DNA of 34,924 nt from Micromonosporaceae bacterium (GCA_007130245.1 SLSW01000060.1:1-34924), one strand, 5' to 3'; counted from the first letter of the stretch, positions 1 through 9,754 are shown. Notes: a model not told the origin generated them from the sequence alone. Numbers and translations: made by a program.

Positions 1-1
1 C

Positions 2-100
2 GGCCAGTTCAGCGAGCCCACCGTGATCGCGATCGGGTACGCATTCGAGCAGGCCACCCAGGTCCGCAAGACGCCGTCGTTCCTGCCCACCTTGCCGTAA
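2..100 (+). CDS. Amidase signature-family protein, C-terminal end only (partial)
   Basis: Only the last 32 codons and the TAA stop of a gene entering from the left edge are present. Of these 32 residues, 26 match the C-terminus of the complete amidase at 255-1772, in the same orientation (shared core SEPTVIAIGYAFEQAT). This is therefore a tandem paralogue and not a chance reading frame. No catalytic residue lies in the visible part, so activity cannot be judged. The two copies are separated by 154 nt that contain a perfect inverted repeat. Confidence 0.8.
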   Translation, partial: GQFSEPTVIAIGYAFEQATQVRKTPSFLPTLP

Positions 101-115
101 CCCCACCCGACCTCC

Positions 116-179
116 CGCCGATCTAGGGATTGTTCACGTGGTTGAAGATCAAATCACGTGAACAATCCCTAGATCGGCG
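116..179. repeat. Perfect 25-bp inverted repeat between tandem amidase genes
   Basis: The arms at 116-140 and 155-179 are exact reverse complements. The 14-nt loop itself contains a TTGA/TCAA pair around AGA. Both arms carry CACGTG at their inner ends. The element starts 15 nt after the stop of the first amidase and ends 75 nt before the next start. As RNA it would form a very stable hairpin, so it may terminate the upstream gene, but no T-run follows on the plus strand. It could also be a mobile palindromic repeat or an operator. Confidence 0.85.
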
Positions 180-254
180 CAAGAAGAGGGGGTGCTCGGG
201 TGGCGCGCAGCGTCCGCGGACCGTATAAACCTCGTGAGGGCAGGGAGGGCACAC

Positions 255-1772
<1,518 letters not shown>

Positions 1773-1796
1773 CCCCTGCGCACCCCCCTCGGACCC

Positions 1797-2198
1797 TCAC
1801 GGCTCAGTCACCAGTTCGACCCGGCAGCGCGCCGTGGCAGCCCGGGCCAGTCGCCCGTCCGCGGTCACCAGGGTGAGAGCGCGGGCCTCGGCGAGCGCGA
1901 CGTACGGCGCGTCGTAACCGCTGACCACGTCTCTCATGTTCCACATGCGCGGGAGCAGGTCGTCGATAGCGACAGTCTCCACGCCCAGACGTGGCAACCG
2001 AGCGATCGCCCGGTGTGCCTGCTCCTGGCTGACCTGCCGGCCCAGCCACAGTCCGCGGATCGCGGAGAAGATCTCGGCCTTCCAGTGTTCGGGTGCCACC
2101 CACTCCACGTCCCGGGCCAACGTGGCACGTGCCCGCTTCCCGCGTTGATCGGAATACAACAGCATGTTGGTCGCCACCGAGGCGTCGACAACGATCAT
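1797..2198 (-). CDS. vapC: PIN-domain ribonuclease toxin, VapC family
   Basis: A 133-residue PIN-domain protein, the normal length for VapC. The four acidic metal-binding positions are recognisable: Asp5 (IVVDAS), Glu42 (WKAEIF), Asp96 (SGYDAPYVALAE) and Asp114 (TADGRL). Such toxins are Mg-dependent RNases that cut tRNA or rRNA when the antitoxin is lost. The start codon overlaps the stop of the upstream antitoxin gene in an ATGA, so the pair is translationally coupled. The cellular target cannot be inferred. Confidence 0.92.
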   Translation of the reverse strand: MIVVDASVATNMLLYSDQRGKRARATLARDVEWVAPEHWKAEIFSAIRGLWLGRQVSQEQAHRAIARLPRLGVETVAIDDLLPRMWNMRDVVSGYDAPYVALAEARALTLVTADGRLARAATARCRVELVTEP

Positions 2199-2479
2199 GC
2201 GGCGGTCGGCTGGCCCGGAGCGCCCGATGCGGAGTCACGCGCGGACCGCGCCTGGTCGATGACCGCGGCGGCGTCGGGCGCGCCCTCATCCGCGCCACCC
2301 TGCACCGCGAGATCGCGGTCGATCTCGTCCAAGAGCTGCCGGTTGCGGACAAAGCTCGCCTGACGCGTGAGCACCGACAGCAGGTACGCCTGCAACGACT
2401 GGCCCCGCCCGCGGGCCTCCCGACCCAACGCATCGCGCACGTCGCCGGGCACATCCCGGATCGTCAGCTTTCCGGTCAT
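2195..2479 (-). CDS. vapB: Ribbon-helix-helix antitoxin, VapB/FitA-like
   Basis: A 94-residue protein placed directly before the VapC toxin. Its N-terminus (KLTIRDVPGDVRDALGREAR) has the alternating pattern of a ribbon-helix-helix DNA-binding strand and helix as in FitA-type antitoxins. The C-terminal half is acidic and Ala-rich, consistent with the flexible toxin-neutralising tail. The pair is expected to bind its own promoter upstream of 2479. The 4-nt overlap with vapC keeps antitoxin production first. Confidence 0.88.
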   Translation of the reverse strand: MTGKLTIRDVPGDVRDALGREARGRGQSLQAYLLSVLTRQASFVRNRQLLDEIDRDLAVQGGADEGAPDAAAVIDQARSARDSASGAPGQPTAA

Positions 2480-2551
2480 GCCATCATTATGCCAGCAAAG
2501 TGTCGCCGATGCTCAGGCGACAGTTCTGCGCTTGGACCCGGCTCGGCAGCG

Positions 2552-2944
2552 TCAGACGGGCTCGATCAGCAGGTTACGGTCGGCGTCGGACAGCTGCACC
2601 GGACGGTCCGACAGCACCGGCCACCGCCGCTCGGCCGCCAGGTAGGCCACGTGCGCCGCGCTGACATCGCCGCCGGTACGGCGGACGTGCTCCCGCAGCA
2701 CCACGGTGTCGCGCTCGGCCGGCTCGGCCAGCACCGTGCCGGCATCGTCGAGCAGCTCCGCCAGCTGCTCCGACTCCGGCCGCCCCTGCAGCGCCTCGCG
2801 CAGCGACAGGCCGGACACCAGCAGCGTACGGCCGCGGCGGCGACAGGAGCGCACCACCGACTGCAGGTAGAAGTCGTCGTTGGCGTAGGCGAGCAGCGCG
2901 CCGGTGTCCAGCACCCAGCCGGCCAACTCCGGCGGGGCTCTCAA
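2552..2944 (-). CDS. PIN-like domain protein, probable toxin of a Phd-type pair
   Basis: A 130-residue PIN-fold candidate: VLDTGALLAY with Asp13, Glu50 in SLREAL, Asp93 in GGDVSAAHVAYLAAE and Asp113 in VLSDRP are spaced like the acidic residues of PIN nucleases. The most likely start is a TTG at 2944 that overlaps the upstream stop (TTGA); the alternative in-frame starts would remove the first Asp strand. It is the second PIN/antitoxin pair in 1.6 kb and shares little sequence with the VapC next door, so it is not a recent duplicate. Ribonuclease activity is inferred from the fold. Confidence 0.8.
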   Translation of the reverse strand: MRAPPELAGWVLDTGALLAYANDDFYLQSVVRSCRRRGRTLLVSGLSLREALQGRPESEQLAELLDDAGTVLAEPAERDTVVLREHVRRTGGDVSAAHVAYLAAERRWPVLSDRPVQLSDADRNLLIEPV

Positions 2945-3333
2945 TGCGCCGGGTAGCGAGCCAGCAGCTCGCGGTCGGCTTCCACCATCCGGCGCGCCTC
3001 CTCCTGCGCCTCCTCGGGCGACATTCCCTCGGCGCGGAACACGCGCACGTAGTGCTGCGCCGTCGGCAATCCACTGCGGCGCATCATCCGTGCCTGCAGG
3101 GCGTCCGGGTCGTGCGGCGCCGGCGGGTGCGCTGCCCGGTACCGTGCCAGGAACCGCCTGCTCTCCTCGATCGCGTCGTGGATTTTCGCGTCGTACGCGA
3201 CCTCCACCGGCACCACCGCCGCAACCTCCTCGCCGCGACGCATCAACGGCACCACATTGCCGCGTCGGGCGCTGTCGACCACCTCAGCCAGGTCGCTGGA
3301 GTCCGGAACCTCATACCGCGCTACCTCGGGCAT
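2941..3333 (-). CDS. Antitoxin of the Phd/YefM type
   Basis: 130 residues. The N-terminal portion (about 1-50) reads like a Phd/YefM domain: a short strand, then SSDLAEVVDSARRG, then VPLMRRGEEVAAVVPVE, the usual DNA-binding and dimerisation region. The remaining 80 residues are charged and helical and would wrap the toxin. This is longer than classical Phd proteins (about 75-90 aa). It overlaps the downstream PIN gene by 4 nt. Autoregulation at a site upstream of 3333 is expected but not visible. Confidence 0.75.
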   Translation of the reverse strand: MPEVARYEVPDSSDLAEVVDSARRGNVVPLMRRGEEVAAVVPVEVAYDAKIHDAIEESRRFLARYRAAHPPAPHDPDALQARMMRRSGLPTAQHYVRVFRAEGMSPEEAQEEARRMVEADRELLARYPAH

Positions 3334-3412
3334 ACGCTGATGCTAAGCCCCGACCCCCTGCAACGCCAGGTAACGACGCGGTTCGTGAGGAGTGACGTTT
3401 TCCGGGCCACGG

Positions 3413-4762
3413 CTACAGCGACAGGTAACGACGCCGCTCGTACGGGGTGACCTCCCGGCGATACTGCTCCCACTCGGTGCGCTTGTTGCGCAGCACGTAG
3501 TCGAACACGTGCTCGCCGAGCACGTCGGCGACCAGTTCGGAGTGGGACATCACCGCGATCGCCTCGGACAGGTTCTCCGGCAGCGGCTCGTAGCCGGCGG
3601 CCTTGCGCTCGGCCGGCGACAGCGCCCACACGTCGTCCTCGGCGCCCGGCGGCAGCTCGTAGCCGTTCTCCACACCGGCCAGTCCGGCGCCGAGCATCAC
3701 CGCGAACGCCAGGTACGGGTTGCAGGCCGAGTCCAGCGAGCGGATCTCCACCCGGGCCGAGTTCGGCTTGCCGTACGCCGGCACCCGCACCAGCGCGGAG
3801 CGGTTGAGCATGCCCCAGCACACGTACGCCGGCGACTCGGTGATCTTCTCGGCCAGCTGCTGCGGGAACAGCCGCTTGTACGAGTTGGCCCACTGGTTGG
3901 TCACCGCGGTGTACTCCCGCGCGTGCACCAGCAGCCCGGCGATGAACGCCCGCGCCACCTTGGACAGCTTCATCGGATCGTCCGGGTCGTGGAAGGCGTT
4001 GCGCTCCCCTTCGAACAGCGACAGGTGGGTGTGCATGCCGCTGCCGGGCTCGTCGGTGAACGGCTTGGGCATGAAGCTGGCGCGCACCCCGTGCGACAGC
4101 GCCACCTCCTTGACCACGTGCCGGAAGGTCATGATGTTGTCTGCGGTGGTCAACGCGTCGGCGTAGCGCAGGTCGATCTCCTGCTGCCCGGGTGCCACCT
4201 CGTGGTGGCTGTACTCCACCGAGATGCCGATGCGCTCCAGCGCCAGCACCGCCTGGCGCCGGAAGTCACGGGCCACCTCGTGGGTGGTGTGGTCGAAGTA
4301 CCCGCCGGCGTCGACCGGCACCGGCTCGGAGCCGTCGCCGGGCAGGTCGCGCAGCAGGAAGAACTCGATCTCCGGATGGGTGTAGAAGGTGAAGCCGCGC
4401 TCGGCCGCGCGCGACAGGGCGCGGCGCAGCACGTGGCGCGGGTCGGCCCAGCTGGGGGTGCCGTCGGGCATCAGGATGTCGCAGAACATGCGGGCGCTCT
4501 CGCCGCTGGTGCCGCCCTCGAACGGGAAGACCTGGAAAGTCGTCGGGTCCGGCATCGCCACCATGTCCGACTCGTGTACGCGGGCGAAGCCCTCGATCGC
4601 CGACCCGTCGAAGCCGATGCCCTCGGCGAAGGCGGCCTCCAGCTCGGCCGGGGCCACCGAGACGCTCTTGAGGGTGCCCAGCACATCGGTGAACCACAAC
4701 CGGACAAACCGGATGTCCCGCTCCTCCAGCGTACGCAGCACGAACTCCTGCTGCCGATCCAT
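3413..4762 (-). CDS. glnA2: Type I glutamine synthetase, GlnA2-like
   Basis: 449-residue glutamine synthetase (glutamate + NH3 + ATP to glutamine; GlnA2 homologues may act on polyamines or D-glutamate). The N-terminus MDRQQEFVLRTLEERDIR is the signature start of actinobacterial GlnA2. Visible landmarks are GFDGSAIEGF (50-59), the metal-ligand motif HPEIEFF (129-135), APGQQEIDLRYADAL and GMHTHLS. ENGYELPP near the C-terminus corresponds to the adenylylation-loop region, but modification is not certain. A GGGGAG ribosome-binding site precedes the ATG. The gene is divergent from nadE, and a GlnR-like box lies about 58 nt upstream of the start. The assignment to GlnA2 rather than GlnA1 or GlnA4 rests on recalled family sequence. 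Confidence 0.95.
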   Translation of the reverse strand: MDRQQEFVLRTLEERDIRFVRLWFTDVLGTLKSVSVAPAELEAAFAEGIGFDGSAIEGFARVHESDMVAMPDPTTFQVFPFEGGTSGESARMFCDILMPDGTPSWADPRHVLRRALSRAAERGFTFYTHPEIEFFLLRDLPGDGSEPVPVDAGGYFDHTTHEVARDFRRQAVLALERIGISVEYSHHEVAPGQQEIDLRYADALTTADNIMTFRHVVKEVALSHGVRASFMPKPFTDEPGSGMHTHLSLFEGERNAFHDPDDPMKLSKVARAFIAGLLVHAREYTAVTNQWANSYKRLFPQQLAEKITESPAYVCWGMLNRSALVRVPAYGKPNSARVEIRSLDSACNPYLAFAVMLGAGLAGVENGYELPPGAEDDVWALSPAERKAAGYEPLPENLSEAIAVMSHSELVADVLGEHVFDYVLRNKRTEWEQYRREVTPYERRRYLSL

Positions 4763-4819
4763 GGCACTCCCCTCGCCCGCACACGTCGTCGGCTGACACC
4801 GCCAGTGTGCGCCGGCCTC

Positions 4820-4835
4820 GTTACAGGCACGTTAC
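4820..4835 (-). promoter_or_regulatory. GlnR-like binding site upstream of glnA
   Basis: On the minus strand the spacer reads GTAAC-N6-GTAAC, close to the known actinobacterial GlnR pattern (gTnAc-N6-GaAAc). It sits 58-73 nt upstream of the glutamine synthetase start and within the short divergent spacer with nadE, a normal place for nitrogen control. Only one a/b half-site pair is present, where strong GlnR targets often have two. Binding is an inference. Confidence 0.4.
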
Positions 4836-4872
4836 CGGCGGCGCCGGGGTCGGCGTACGCGATGATGGGGCC

Positions 4873-6654
4873 ATGACCCTGCTCCGCCTGGCCCTGGCCC
4901 AGCTGAACCCCACCGTCGGTGACCTGGACGGCAACGCCGCGCTGGTGCGGGCCTGGTGCCACCGCGCCGCCGGCGCAGGTGCCCACCTGGCGGTGTTCCC
5001 GGAGATGGTGCTGCCCGGCTACCCGGTGGAGGACCTGGTGTTCCGGGAGTCGTTCCTGGCCGCCAGCCGCACCGGGCTGACCCGGCTGGCCGCCGACCTG
5101 ACCGACGACGGGCTGGGCGAGCTGGCGGTGGCGGTCGGCTACCTGGACGCGGACGGGCCGGCGCGGGTCAGCGCCGAGGCCGACCGCCGCGCCGGCCCGC
5201 GCAACGCGCTGGCGCTGCTGCACCGCGGCCGGGTGGTGTGCCGCTACTTCAAGCACCACCTGCCCAACTACGGCGTGTTCGACGAGGACCGCTACTTCGT
5301 GGCCGGCGACACGCTGGCGGTGGCGCGCATCGGGCCGCGCGGCGAGGCGGTCGACGTGGCGTTCACCGTCTGCGAGGACCTGTGGCAGCCCGGTGGGCCG
5401 TTCGCGACCGCCGGCGCGGCCGGGGTGGGTCTGGTGCTCACCATCAACGGTTCGCCGTACGAGCTGGCCAAGGACGACGTACGGCTGCCGCTGGTGGCCG
5501 CGCGCGCCGCCGAGGCCGGCGCCGCGGTGGCGTACGTGAACCTGGTCGGCGGCCAGGACGAGCTGGTCTTCGACGGCGACTCCATGATCGTCGACGCGGG
5601 CGGGCAGCTGCTGGCGCGCGCGCCGCAGTTCACCGAACACCTGCTGCTGCACGACCTGGACCTGCCCGCGGCGCACCCCGACGCCCCGACCGGCGAGGTG
5701 GGCGGAATGCGGGTGCAGCGGGTGCAGTTGCCGATCGACCTGCCAGCCCCGGCCGGCGCGCCGGCGTACGGCGGGGTCGCCGAGCGGCTGACCGACGAAG
5801 CCGAGGTGTGGCGGGCGCTGGTGCTGGGGCTGCGCGACTACGTGCGCAAGAACGGGTTCGGCTCGGTGGTGCTGGGCCTGTCCGGCGGCATCGACTCCAG
5901 CGTGGCCGCCGCCATCGCCGTCGACGCGCTCGGCGCGGCCCACGTGGTGGGCGTGTCCATGCCCAGCCAGCACAGCTCCGGCCACTCCCGCACCGACGCC
6001 GCGGAGCTGGCCAAGCGCACCGGCCTGGACTTCCGCACCGAGCCGATCCAGCCGATGGTCGACGCGTTCCTGGCCAACCTGTCGCTGTCGGGCCTGGCGG
6101 TGGAGAACCTGCAGGCCCGGGTGCGCGGGGTGATCCTGATGTCCCTGTCCAACCAGGAGGGGCACCTGGTGCTGTCCAGCGGCAACAAGAGCGAGCTGGC
6201 GGTGGGGTACACGACGCTGTACGGCGACTCGGTGGGCGGGTTCAACCCGATCAAGGACGTGCCGAAGACGATGGTGTGGCGGCTGGCGCGCTGGCGCAAC
6301 GAGGCAGCTGCCGCGGCCGGCGAGGTGCCGCCGATCCCGGAACGGTCGATCACCAAGGAGCCCAGCGCGGAGCTTCGCCCCGGGCAGAAGGACACCGACT
6401 CGTTGCCACCGTACGAGGTGCTGGATCCGCTGCTGGCCGACTACGTCGACGGTGACCTGGGCCGCGACGGGCTGGTGGAGGCAGGCCACGACCCGGACAC
6501 GGTCGACCGGGTGCTGGCGATGGTGGACGCGGCCGAGTACAAGCGCCGCCAGTCGGCGCCGGGCACGAAGATCTCCATCAAGGCGTTCGGCCGCGACCGT
6601 CGCCTGCCGCTGACCAACCGCTTCCGCGACACCCGCCCCACCTCCCGGCTGTGA
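4873..6654 (+). CDS. nadE: Glutamine-dependent NAD+ synthase
   Basis: 593-residue two-domain enzyme making NAD+ from deamido-NAD+ with glutamine as nitrogen donor. The N-terminal nitrilase-type glutaminase domain has its triad Glu44 ([10 protein letters not shown]), Lys127 ([10 protein letters not shown]) and Cys167 (VCEDLW). The C-terminal synthetase domain has the ATP-binding loop SGGIDSS (337-343), and [18 protein letters not shown] and [10 protein letters not shown] follow as expected. ATG 4873 is chosen because the nitrilase fold starts at once ([13 protein letters not shown]). The length is near that of bacterial glutamine-dependent NadE. It faces away from glnA, its nitrogen donor supplier, across a 110-nt spacer. 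Confidence 0.96.
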   Translation: MTLLRLALAQLNPTVGDLDGNAALVRAWCHRAAGAGAHLAVFPEMVLPGYPVEDLVFRESFLAASRTGLTRLAADLTDDGLGELAVAVGYLDADGPARVSAEADRRAGPRNALALLHRGRVVCRYFKHHLPNYGVFDEDRYFVAGDTLAVARIGPRGEAVDVAFTVCEDLWQPGGPFATAGAAGVGLVLTINGSPYELAKDDVRLPLVAARAAEAGAAVAYVNLVGGQDELVFDGDSMIVDAGGQLLARAPQFTEHLLLHDLDLPAAHPDAPTGEVGGMRVQRVQLPIDLPAPAGAPAYGGVAERLTDEAEVWRALVLGLRDYVRKNGFGSVVLGLSGGIDSSVAAAIAVDALGAAHVVGVSMPSQHSSGHSRTDAAELAKRTGLDFRTEPIQPMVDAFLANLSLSGLAVENLQARVRGVILMSLSNQEGHLVLSSGNKSELAVGYTTLYGDSVGGFNPIKDVPKTMVWRLARWRNEAAAAAGEVPPIPERSITKEPSAELRPGQKDTDSLPPYEVLDPLLADYVDGDLGRDGLVEAGHDPDTVDRVLAMVDAAEYKRRQSAPGTKISIKAFGRDRRLPLTNRFRDTRPTSRL

Positions 6655-6755
6655 GATCTTCCACCGGACCTCCCGCGGCGTGCCGGCCGGTGGGACGATC
6701 AGCGCAACGGACCCGGGGACCGCGGTGCGCGGCCTCGAGGCGAGAGGAGACGACG

Positions 6756-7583
6756 ATGTCCCAGTCCCTGACCGAGATCCCGGCCGACCGGCGGGTACGC
6801 ACCCGCGACCTGCTGGCCGCCAAGCAACACGGCGAGAAGTGGCCGATGCTCACCTCGTACGACCAGTACACGGCGGCCACCTTCGACCACGCCGGTATCC
6901 CGGTGCTGCTGGTCGGCGACTCTGCCGCCAACAACGTCCTCGGCTACGACACGACCGTGCCGGTCACGGTCGACGAGCTGATTCCGCTGGTGCGGGCGGT
7001 GGTGGGCGCGACCCGGCGCGCGCTGGTGGTGGCCGACATGCCGTTCGGTTCCTACGAGGAAGGGCCGGCGCAGGCCCTGCGCACCGCGGTGCGGTTCATG
7101 AAGGAGACCGGCTGTCACGCGGTCAAGCTGGAGGGGGGCCGGCGCTGCGTGCCACAGATCGACGCGATCACGCAGGCCGGCATCCCGCTGATGGCCCACG
7201 TCGGGTTCACCCCGCAGAGCGTCAACGCCCTCGGCGGCTACCGGGTGCAGGGCCGCGGCGAGGCGGCCGAGGAGGTGGTCGCGGACGCACACGCGGTGGC
7301 CGCGGCGGGCGCATTCTCGGTGGTGCTGGAGATGGTCTCGGCCGAGCCTGCCAAGCGGATCACCGGCGAGGTGCCGATCCCCACCATCGGCATCGGCGCC
7401 GGGCCGGACACCGACGCGCAGGTGCTGGTGTGGCAGGACATGGCCGGACTCAACACCGGCGACACGCCGCGGTTCGTCAAGCGCTACGCGGACCTGGCCG
7501 GGGTGCTGGCCGACGCCGCCGGCCGGTTCGCCGACGAGGTGCGCACCGGGGCCTTCCCCGCCTCCGAGCACACCTACCGGTGA
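6756..7583 (+). CDS. panB: 3-methyl-2-oxobutanoate hydroxymethyltransferase (ketopantoate synthesis)
   Basis: 275-residue PanB, first step of pantothenate/CoA synthesis (alpha-ketoisovalerate + methylene-THF to ketopantoate). Family landmarks are [10 protein letters not shown], the metal-binding [15 protein letters not shown] (Asp55), [41 protein letters not shown] and PTIGIGAG. The start has a strong GAGAGGAGA site 5-13 nt upstream; earlier in-frame codons read as non-coding. It may be read on from nadE, 101 nt upstream. The last codons and the stop are part of an 18-bp triplicated repeat, so the exact C-terminus depends on repeat number. Confidence 0.97.
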   Translation: MSQSLTEIPADRRVRTRDLLAAKQHGEKWPMLTSYDQYTAATFDHAGIPVLLVGDSAANNVLGYDTTVPVTVDELIPLVRAVVGATRRALVVADMPFGSYEEGPAQALRTAVRFMKETGCHAVKLEGGRRCVPQIDAITQAGIPLMAHVGFTPQSVNALGGYRVQGRGEAAEEVVADAHAVAAAGAFSVVLEMVSAEPAKRITGEVPIPTIGIGAGPDTDAQVLVWQDMAGLNTGDTPRFVKRYADLAGVLADAAGRFADEVRTGAFPASEHTYR

Positions 7584-7626
7584 CGCCGGACCTACCGGTG
7601 ACGCCGGACCTACCGGTGACGCCGGT
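7573..7626 (+). repeat. Three tandem copies of an 18-bp unit overlapping the panB stop
   Basis: The unit CCTACCGGTGACGCCGGA is present three times head to tail (7573-7590, 7591-7608, 7609-7626; the third ends in T). The first copy contains the panB stop codon TGA, and each repeat carries the same TAC-CGG-TGA in frame. A change in copy number would therefore not extend the protein. Origin by replication slippage is likely. Confidence 0.95.
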
Positions 7627-7663
7627 CGCCTGACCTTCGACCCGCGAAGATCGGGACCTGCGG

Positions 7664-7690
7664 CCCCACCGGGGCGCCACCCCGGTGGGG
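7664..7690 (+). terminator. GC-rich hairpin after panB, probable terminator
   Basis: CCCCACCGGGG and CCCCGGTGGGG form a perfect 11-bp stem around the loop CGCCA. It stands 80 nt after the panB stop and 25 nt before the next start. No U-tract follows, which is common for actinobacterial terminators. The hairpin is symmetrical and could act in both directions, but no minus-strand transcript is known to end here. Confidence 0.6.
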
Positions 7691-7715
7691 GACGCTGGGC
7701 GCAGGGGAGGCAGCT

Positions 7716-7910
7716 ATGAAGGAGAGAGAAGGCCACGACGCCGCCAAGGAGTCGCGGGAGGCGATCACCGACCCGGCGCGGACGCGGCGACACGAGACAG
7801 CCATGCGGACCTACCTGGCCGGAGAGGCGTACGCCACGACGCGTTCGCGCCAGCGCCGCGAGCGCGCCCGGCGCGCCGAGGACACCGAACGCGACTCATC
7901 GTCCAGATGA
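7716..7910 (+). CDS. Small charged hypothetical protein
   Basis: 64 residues, very rich in Arg, Glu and Ala (RSRQRRERARRAEDTERD), with no hydrophobic segment; it should be soluble and mostly helical. AGGGGAGG precedes the ATG at good spacing, which supports a real gene. Its 3' end overlaps the convergent binding-protein gene by 15 nt. I do not recognise a family and assign no function. Confidence 0.5.
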   Translation: MKEREGHDAAKESREAITDPARTRRHETAMRTYLAGEAYATTRSRQRRERARRAEDTERDSSSR

Positions 7911-8699
7911 CAGCGGGGTCGACAGCTGGATCGCGAGCAGGTCGCGTGCCTCGGCCAGCGACGGGCCGTACCAGGTCAGGTGCCGCCCGGATACCAGCGC
8001 GCACGGCACGCCCGGAAACGACTCCGGGCCGTCGTCGGCGGTGAACCGGTACGGCTCGTCCGGCAGCACCACCAGGTCCGGCCGCCGGGCGCGGATCTCG
8101 TCCAGCGCCGGCCGCGGGTAGCGGGAGGCCGCCGGATCCGACGCGTCGTCGTACAGGTTCTGTACGCCGAGCCGGCGCAGCACGTCGCCGGCGAAGGTGC
8201 CGCCGCCGAGCACCACCCACGGCCGGCGCCACACCGGGATCACCGCCCGCCGTGGCGGTGCCGGCGCCGGGGCGGCCCAGGCACGGGCGGCCTCGTGCCA
8301 CCAGTCCGGGCGGTCGGATCCCAGCACCGCCAGCATCCGCGCCAGCGAGTCGAGGGCCTCCTCGACGGTGCGGGGGTAGGTCACCCAGACCGGAATCCCG
8401 TCGGCGCGCAACGCCTCGATGTCCTCGCGCCGGTTCTCCTCGACGTTGGCCAGCACCAGGTCGGCGCGCCGCTCGCGCACGGCCGGCAGCGACGGGTACT
8501 TGCTGCCACCCACCCGGGGCACATCGAGATCCGCCGGGTGGGTGCACCAGTCGGTGGCGCCGGCCAGCAGGCCGGGCACGCTGACGGCCACCGTCTCGGT
8601 CAGCGACGGCACCAGCGACACGACCCGCCGCGGCGGGGCGGCCAGCTCCGGCCGGACCCCGAGGTCGTCCGGCGGCGGCCAGCGCGGCGGCGTGCTCAC
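7896..8699 (-). CDS. BtuF-like helical-backbone metal/cofactor-binding protein without signal peptide
   Basis: 267 residues with the layout of ABC-transporter cobalamin/siderophore-type binding proteins: PPRRVVSLVPSLTETVA at the start of the N-lobe, then DIEALRADGIPVWVTYP and a long helix, and a C-lobe with RRPDLVVLPDEPYRF. No secretion signal or lipobox is visible, so it may act in the cytoplasm or have been recruited to another binding role. The GTG start overlaps the stop of the F420H2:NADP oxidoreductase gene (GTGA), so the two are co-translated. A link to F420 or corrin chemistry is conceivable but not shown. Confidence 0.75.
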   Translation of the reverse strand: MSTPPRWPPPDDLGVRPELAAPPRRVVSLVPSLTETVAVSVPGLLAGATDWCTHPADLDVPRVGGSKYPSLPAVRERRADLVLANVEENRREDIEALRADGIPVWVTYPRTVEEALDSLARMLAVLGSDRPDWWHEAARAWAAPAPAPPRRAVIPVWRRPWVVLGGGTFAGDVLRRLGVQNLYDDASDPAASRYPRPALDEIRARRPDLVVLPDEPYRFTADDGPESFPGVPCALVSGRHLTWYGPSLAEARDLLAIQLSTPLSSGR

Positions 8700-9388
8700 A
8701 GGTGCGTGACCCGGATGCCCGAGTGGGTCCGGTAACGGCGGTTGATCGCGATCAGGTTGGCGGTCAGCGCCTCGACCTGCCCGGCGTTACGCAGCCGGCC
8801 GGCGTGGACCCCGCGCATGCCCGGGATCCGGCCGGCCAGTGCCTGCACCACCGCGACCGCGTCGCGGTCCTCGCCGAGCACCAGCACGTCCAGCTCGATC
8901 TCTGCCACCTCCGGATCGGTCAGCAGCACCGCGCTGACGTGGTGGAACGCCCCGCACACCCGCGAGTCGGGCAGCAGCGCCGCTGCCTGCTCGGTGACGC
9001 TGCCCTCGGGCACCGGCAGCGGGTAGGGCCCGCGCTTGTCGAAGCCGAGCGCGTTGACGCAATCCACCACGATCTTGCCGGCGAGGTGTTCGCCGAGCTC
9101 GGTCAGGGTGGCGGCGTGGCCCTCCCACGGGGTGGCGACGATGACCACGTCGCCGCGCCGGGTGGCCTCCTGGTTGTCGCCGCCGTCCACCGGTGTGGTG
9201 ACGCCCGGCATTCCGGACAGGTCCGCAGCCACCTGCCGTCCCCGGGCCGCGTCGCGTGAGCCGATGACCACCTGCTGACCGGCCACGGCCAGCCGGTAGG
9301 CGAGACCGCGCCCCTGGTCACCCGTGCCGCCGAGGATGCCGACCGTCAGTGCGGAGATGTCCGGCAGGCTGTGTGAATCAGACGCCAT
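8696..9388 (-). CDS. npdG: F420H2:NADP+ oxidoreductase
   Basis: 230-residue NADPH-dependent F420 reductase (hydride exchange between F420 and NADP). The N-terminal Rossmann loop VGILGGTGDQGRGLAYRLA (about 17-35) is the family hallmark, followed by VVIGSRDAARG, VVIVATPWEGH and a C-terminal domain with GAFHHVSAVLL. ATG 9388 is chosen for its AGGATG ribosome site 8 nt away; another ATG lies three codons upstream. The presence of this enzyme means the host makes coenzyme F420. It heads a two-gene minus-strand unit with the BtuF-like gene. Confidence 0.9.
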   Translation of the reverse strand: MASDSHSLPDISALTVGILGGTGDQGRGLAYRLAVAGQQVVIGSRDAARGRQVAADLSGMPGVTTPVDGGDNQEATRRGDVVIVATPWEGHAATLTELGEHLAGKIVVDCVNALGFDKRGPYPLPVPEGSVTEQAAALLPDSRVCGAFHHVSAVLLTDPEVAEIELDVLVLGEDRDAVAVVQALAGRIPGMRGVHAGRLRNAGQVEALTANLIAINRRYRTHSGIRVTHL

Positions 9389-9456
9389 GGCGCTCATCCT
9401 GGCAGACCGCCGAACCGGCCCGGCCGGTGATCCGCTCCGATACTGCCTGGCGGGGT

Positions 9457-9482
9457 GGTTAGCCGACCAGCCGGCGGGGTAC
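9457..9482 (+). promoter_or_regulatory. Possible stress-sigma (SigB/SigF-type) promoter
   Basis: GGTT-N16-GGGTAC resembles the GTTT-N14-17-GGGTAT pattern of actinobacterial general-stress sigma factors. It lies about 40 nt before the small membrane-protein gene at 9521. A match this short is common in GC-rich DNA, so confidence is low. Confidence 0.3.
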
Positions 9483-9520
9483 GTATCCGGCATAGCTGAC
9501 GATCGGATCGGGAGTAACGG

Positions 9521-9676
9521 ATGTTCATTCTGGGAGTCATCCTCCTCATCCTGGGGTTGATCTTCAACCTTGGGATCGTGGTAACCATCGGCATCATCCT
9601 GTTGGTGATCGGTGCGGTGCTGTTCCTGCTCGGGGCGGCCGGCCGCCAACTCGGGCCACGGCGCCACTACTTCTGA
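9521..9676 (+). CDS. Small hydrophobic membrane protein, DUF6131-like
   Basis: 51 residues, start MFILGVILLILGLIFNLG, two adjoining transmembrane helices and a short basic tail ending RRHYF. This matches my recollection of the DUF6131 family of actinobacterial small membrane proteins. GGGAG stands 6 nt before the ATG. The gene is easily missed because of its size. It belongs to a run of small stress-type genes (CsbD, DUF6458-like, H1-like) and may share a stress promoter. Function is unknown. Confidence 0.8.
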   Translation: MFILGVILLILGLIFNLGIVVTIGIILLVIGAVLFLLGAAGRQLGPRRHYF

Positions 9677-9754
9677 CGCCCGCGAGCGGTGAACGCCCTA
9701 CCGGTGGACGCCTGCGACGGGTGAACGCCGCCATTCGGACTGTCGGCCGTGCGG

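Noticed and set aside
3392-4876. Long open frame of 494 codons on the plus strand
   Set aside because: It runs opposite glutamine synthetase and reads as an Arg/His/Val-rich shadow; the minus-strand gene is unmistakable.
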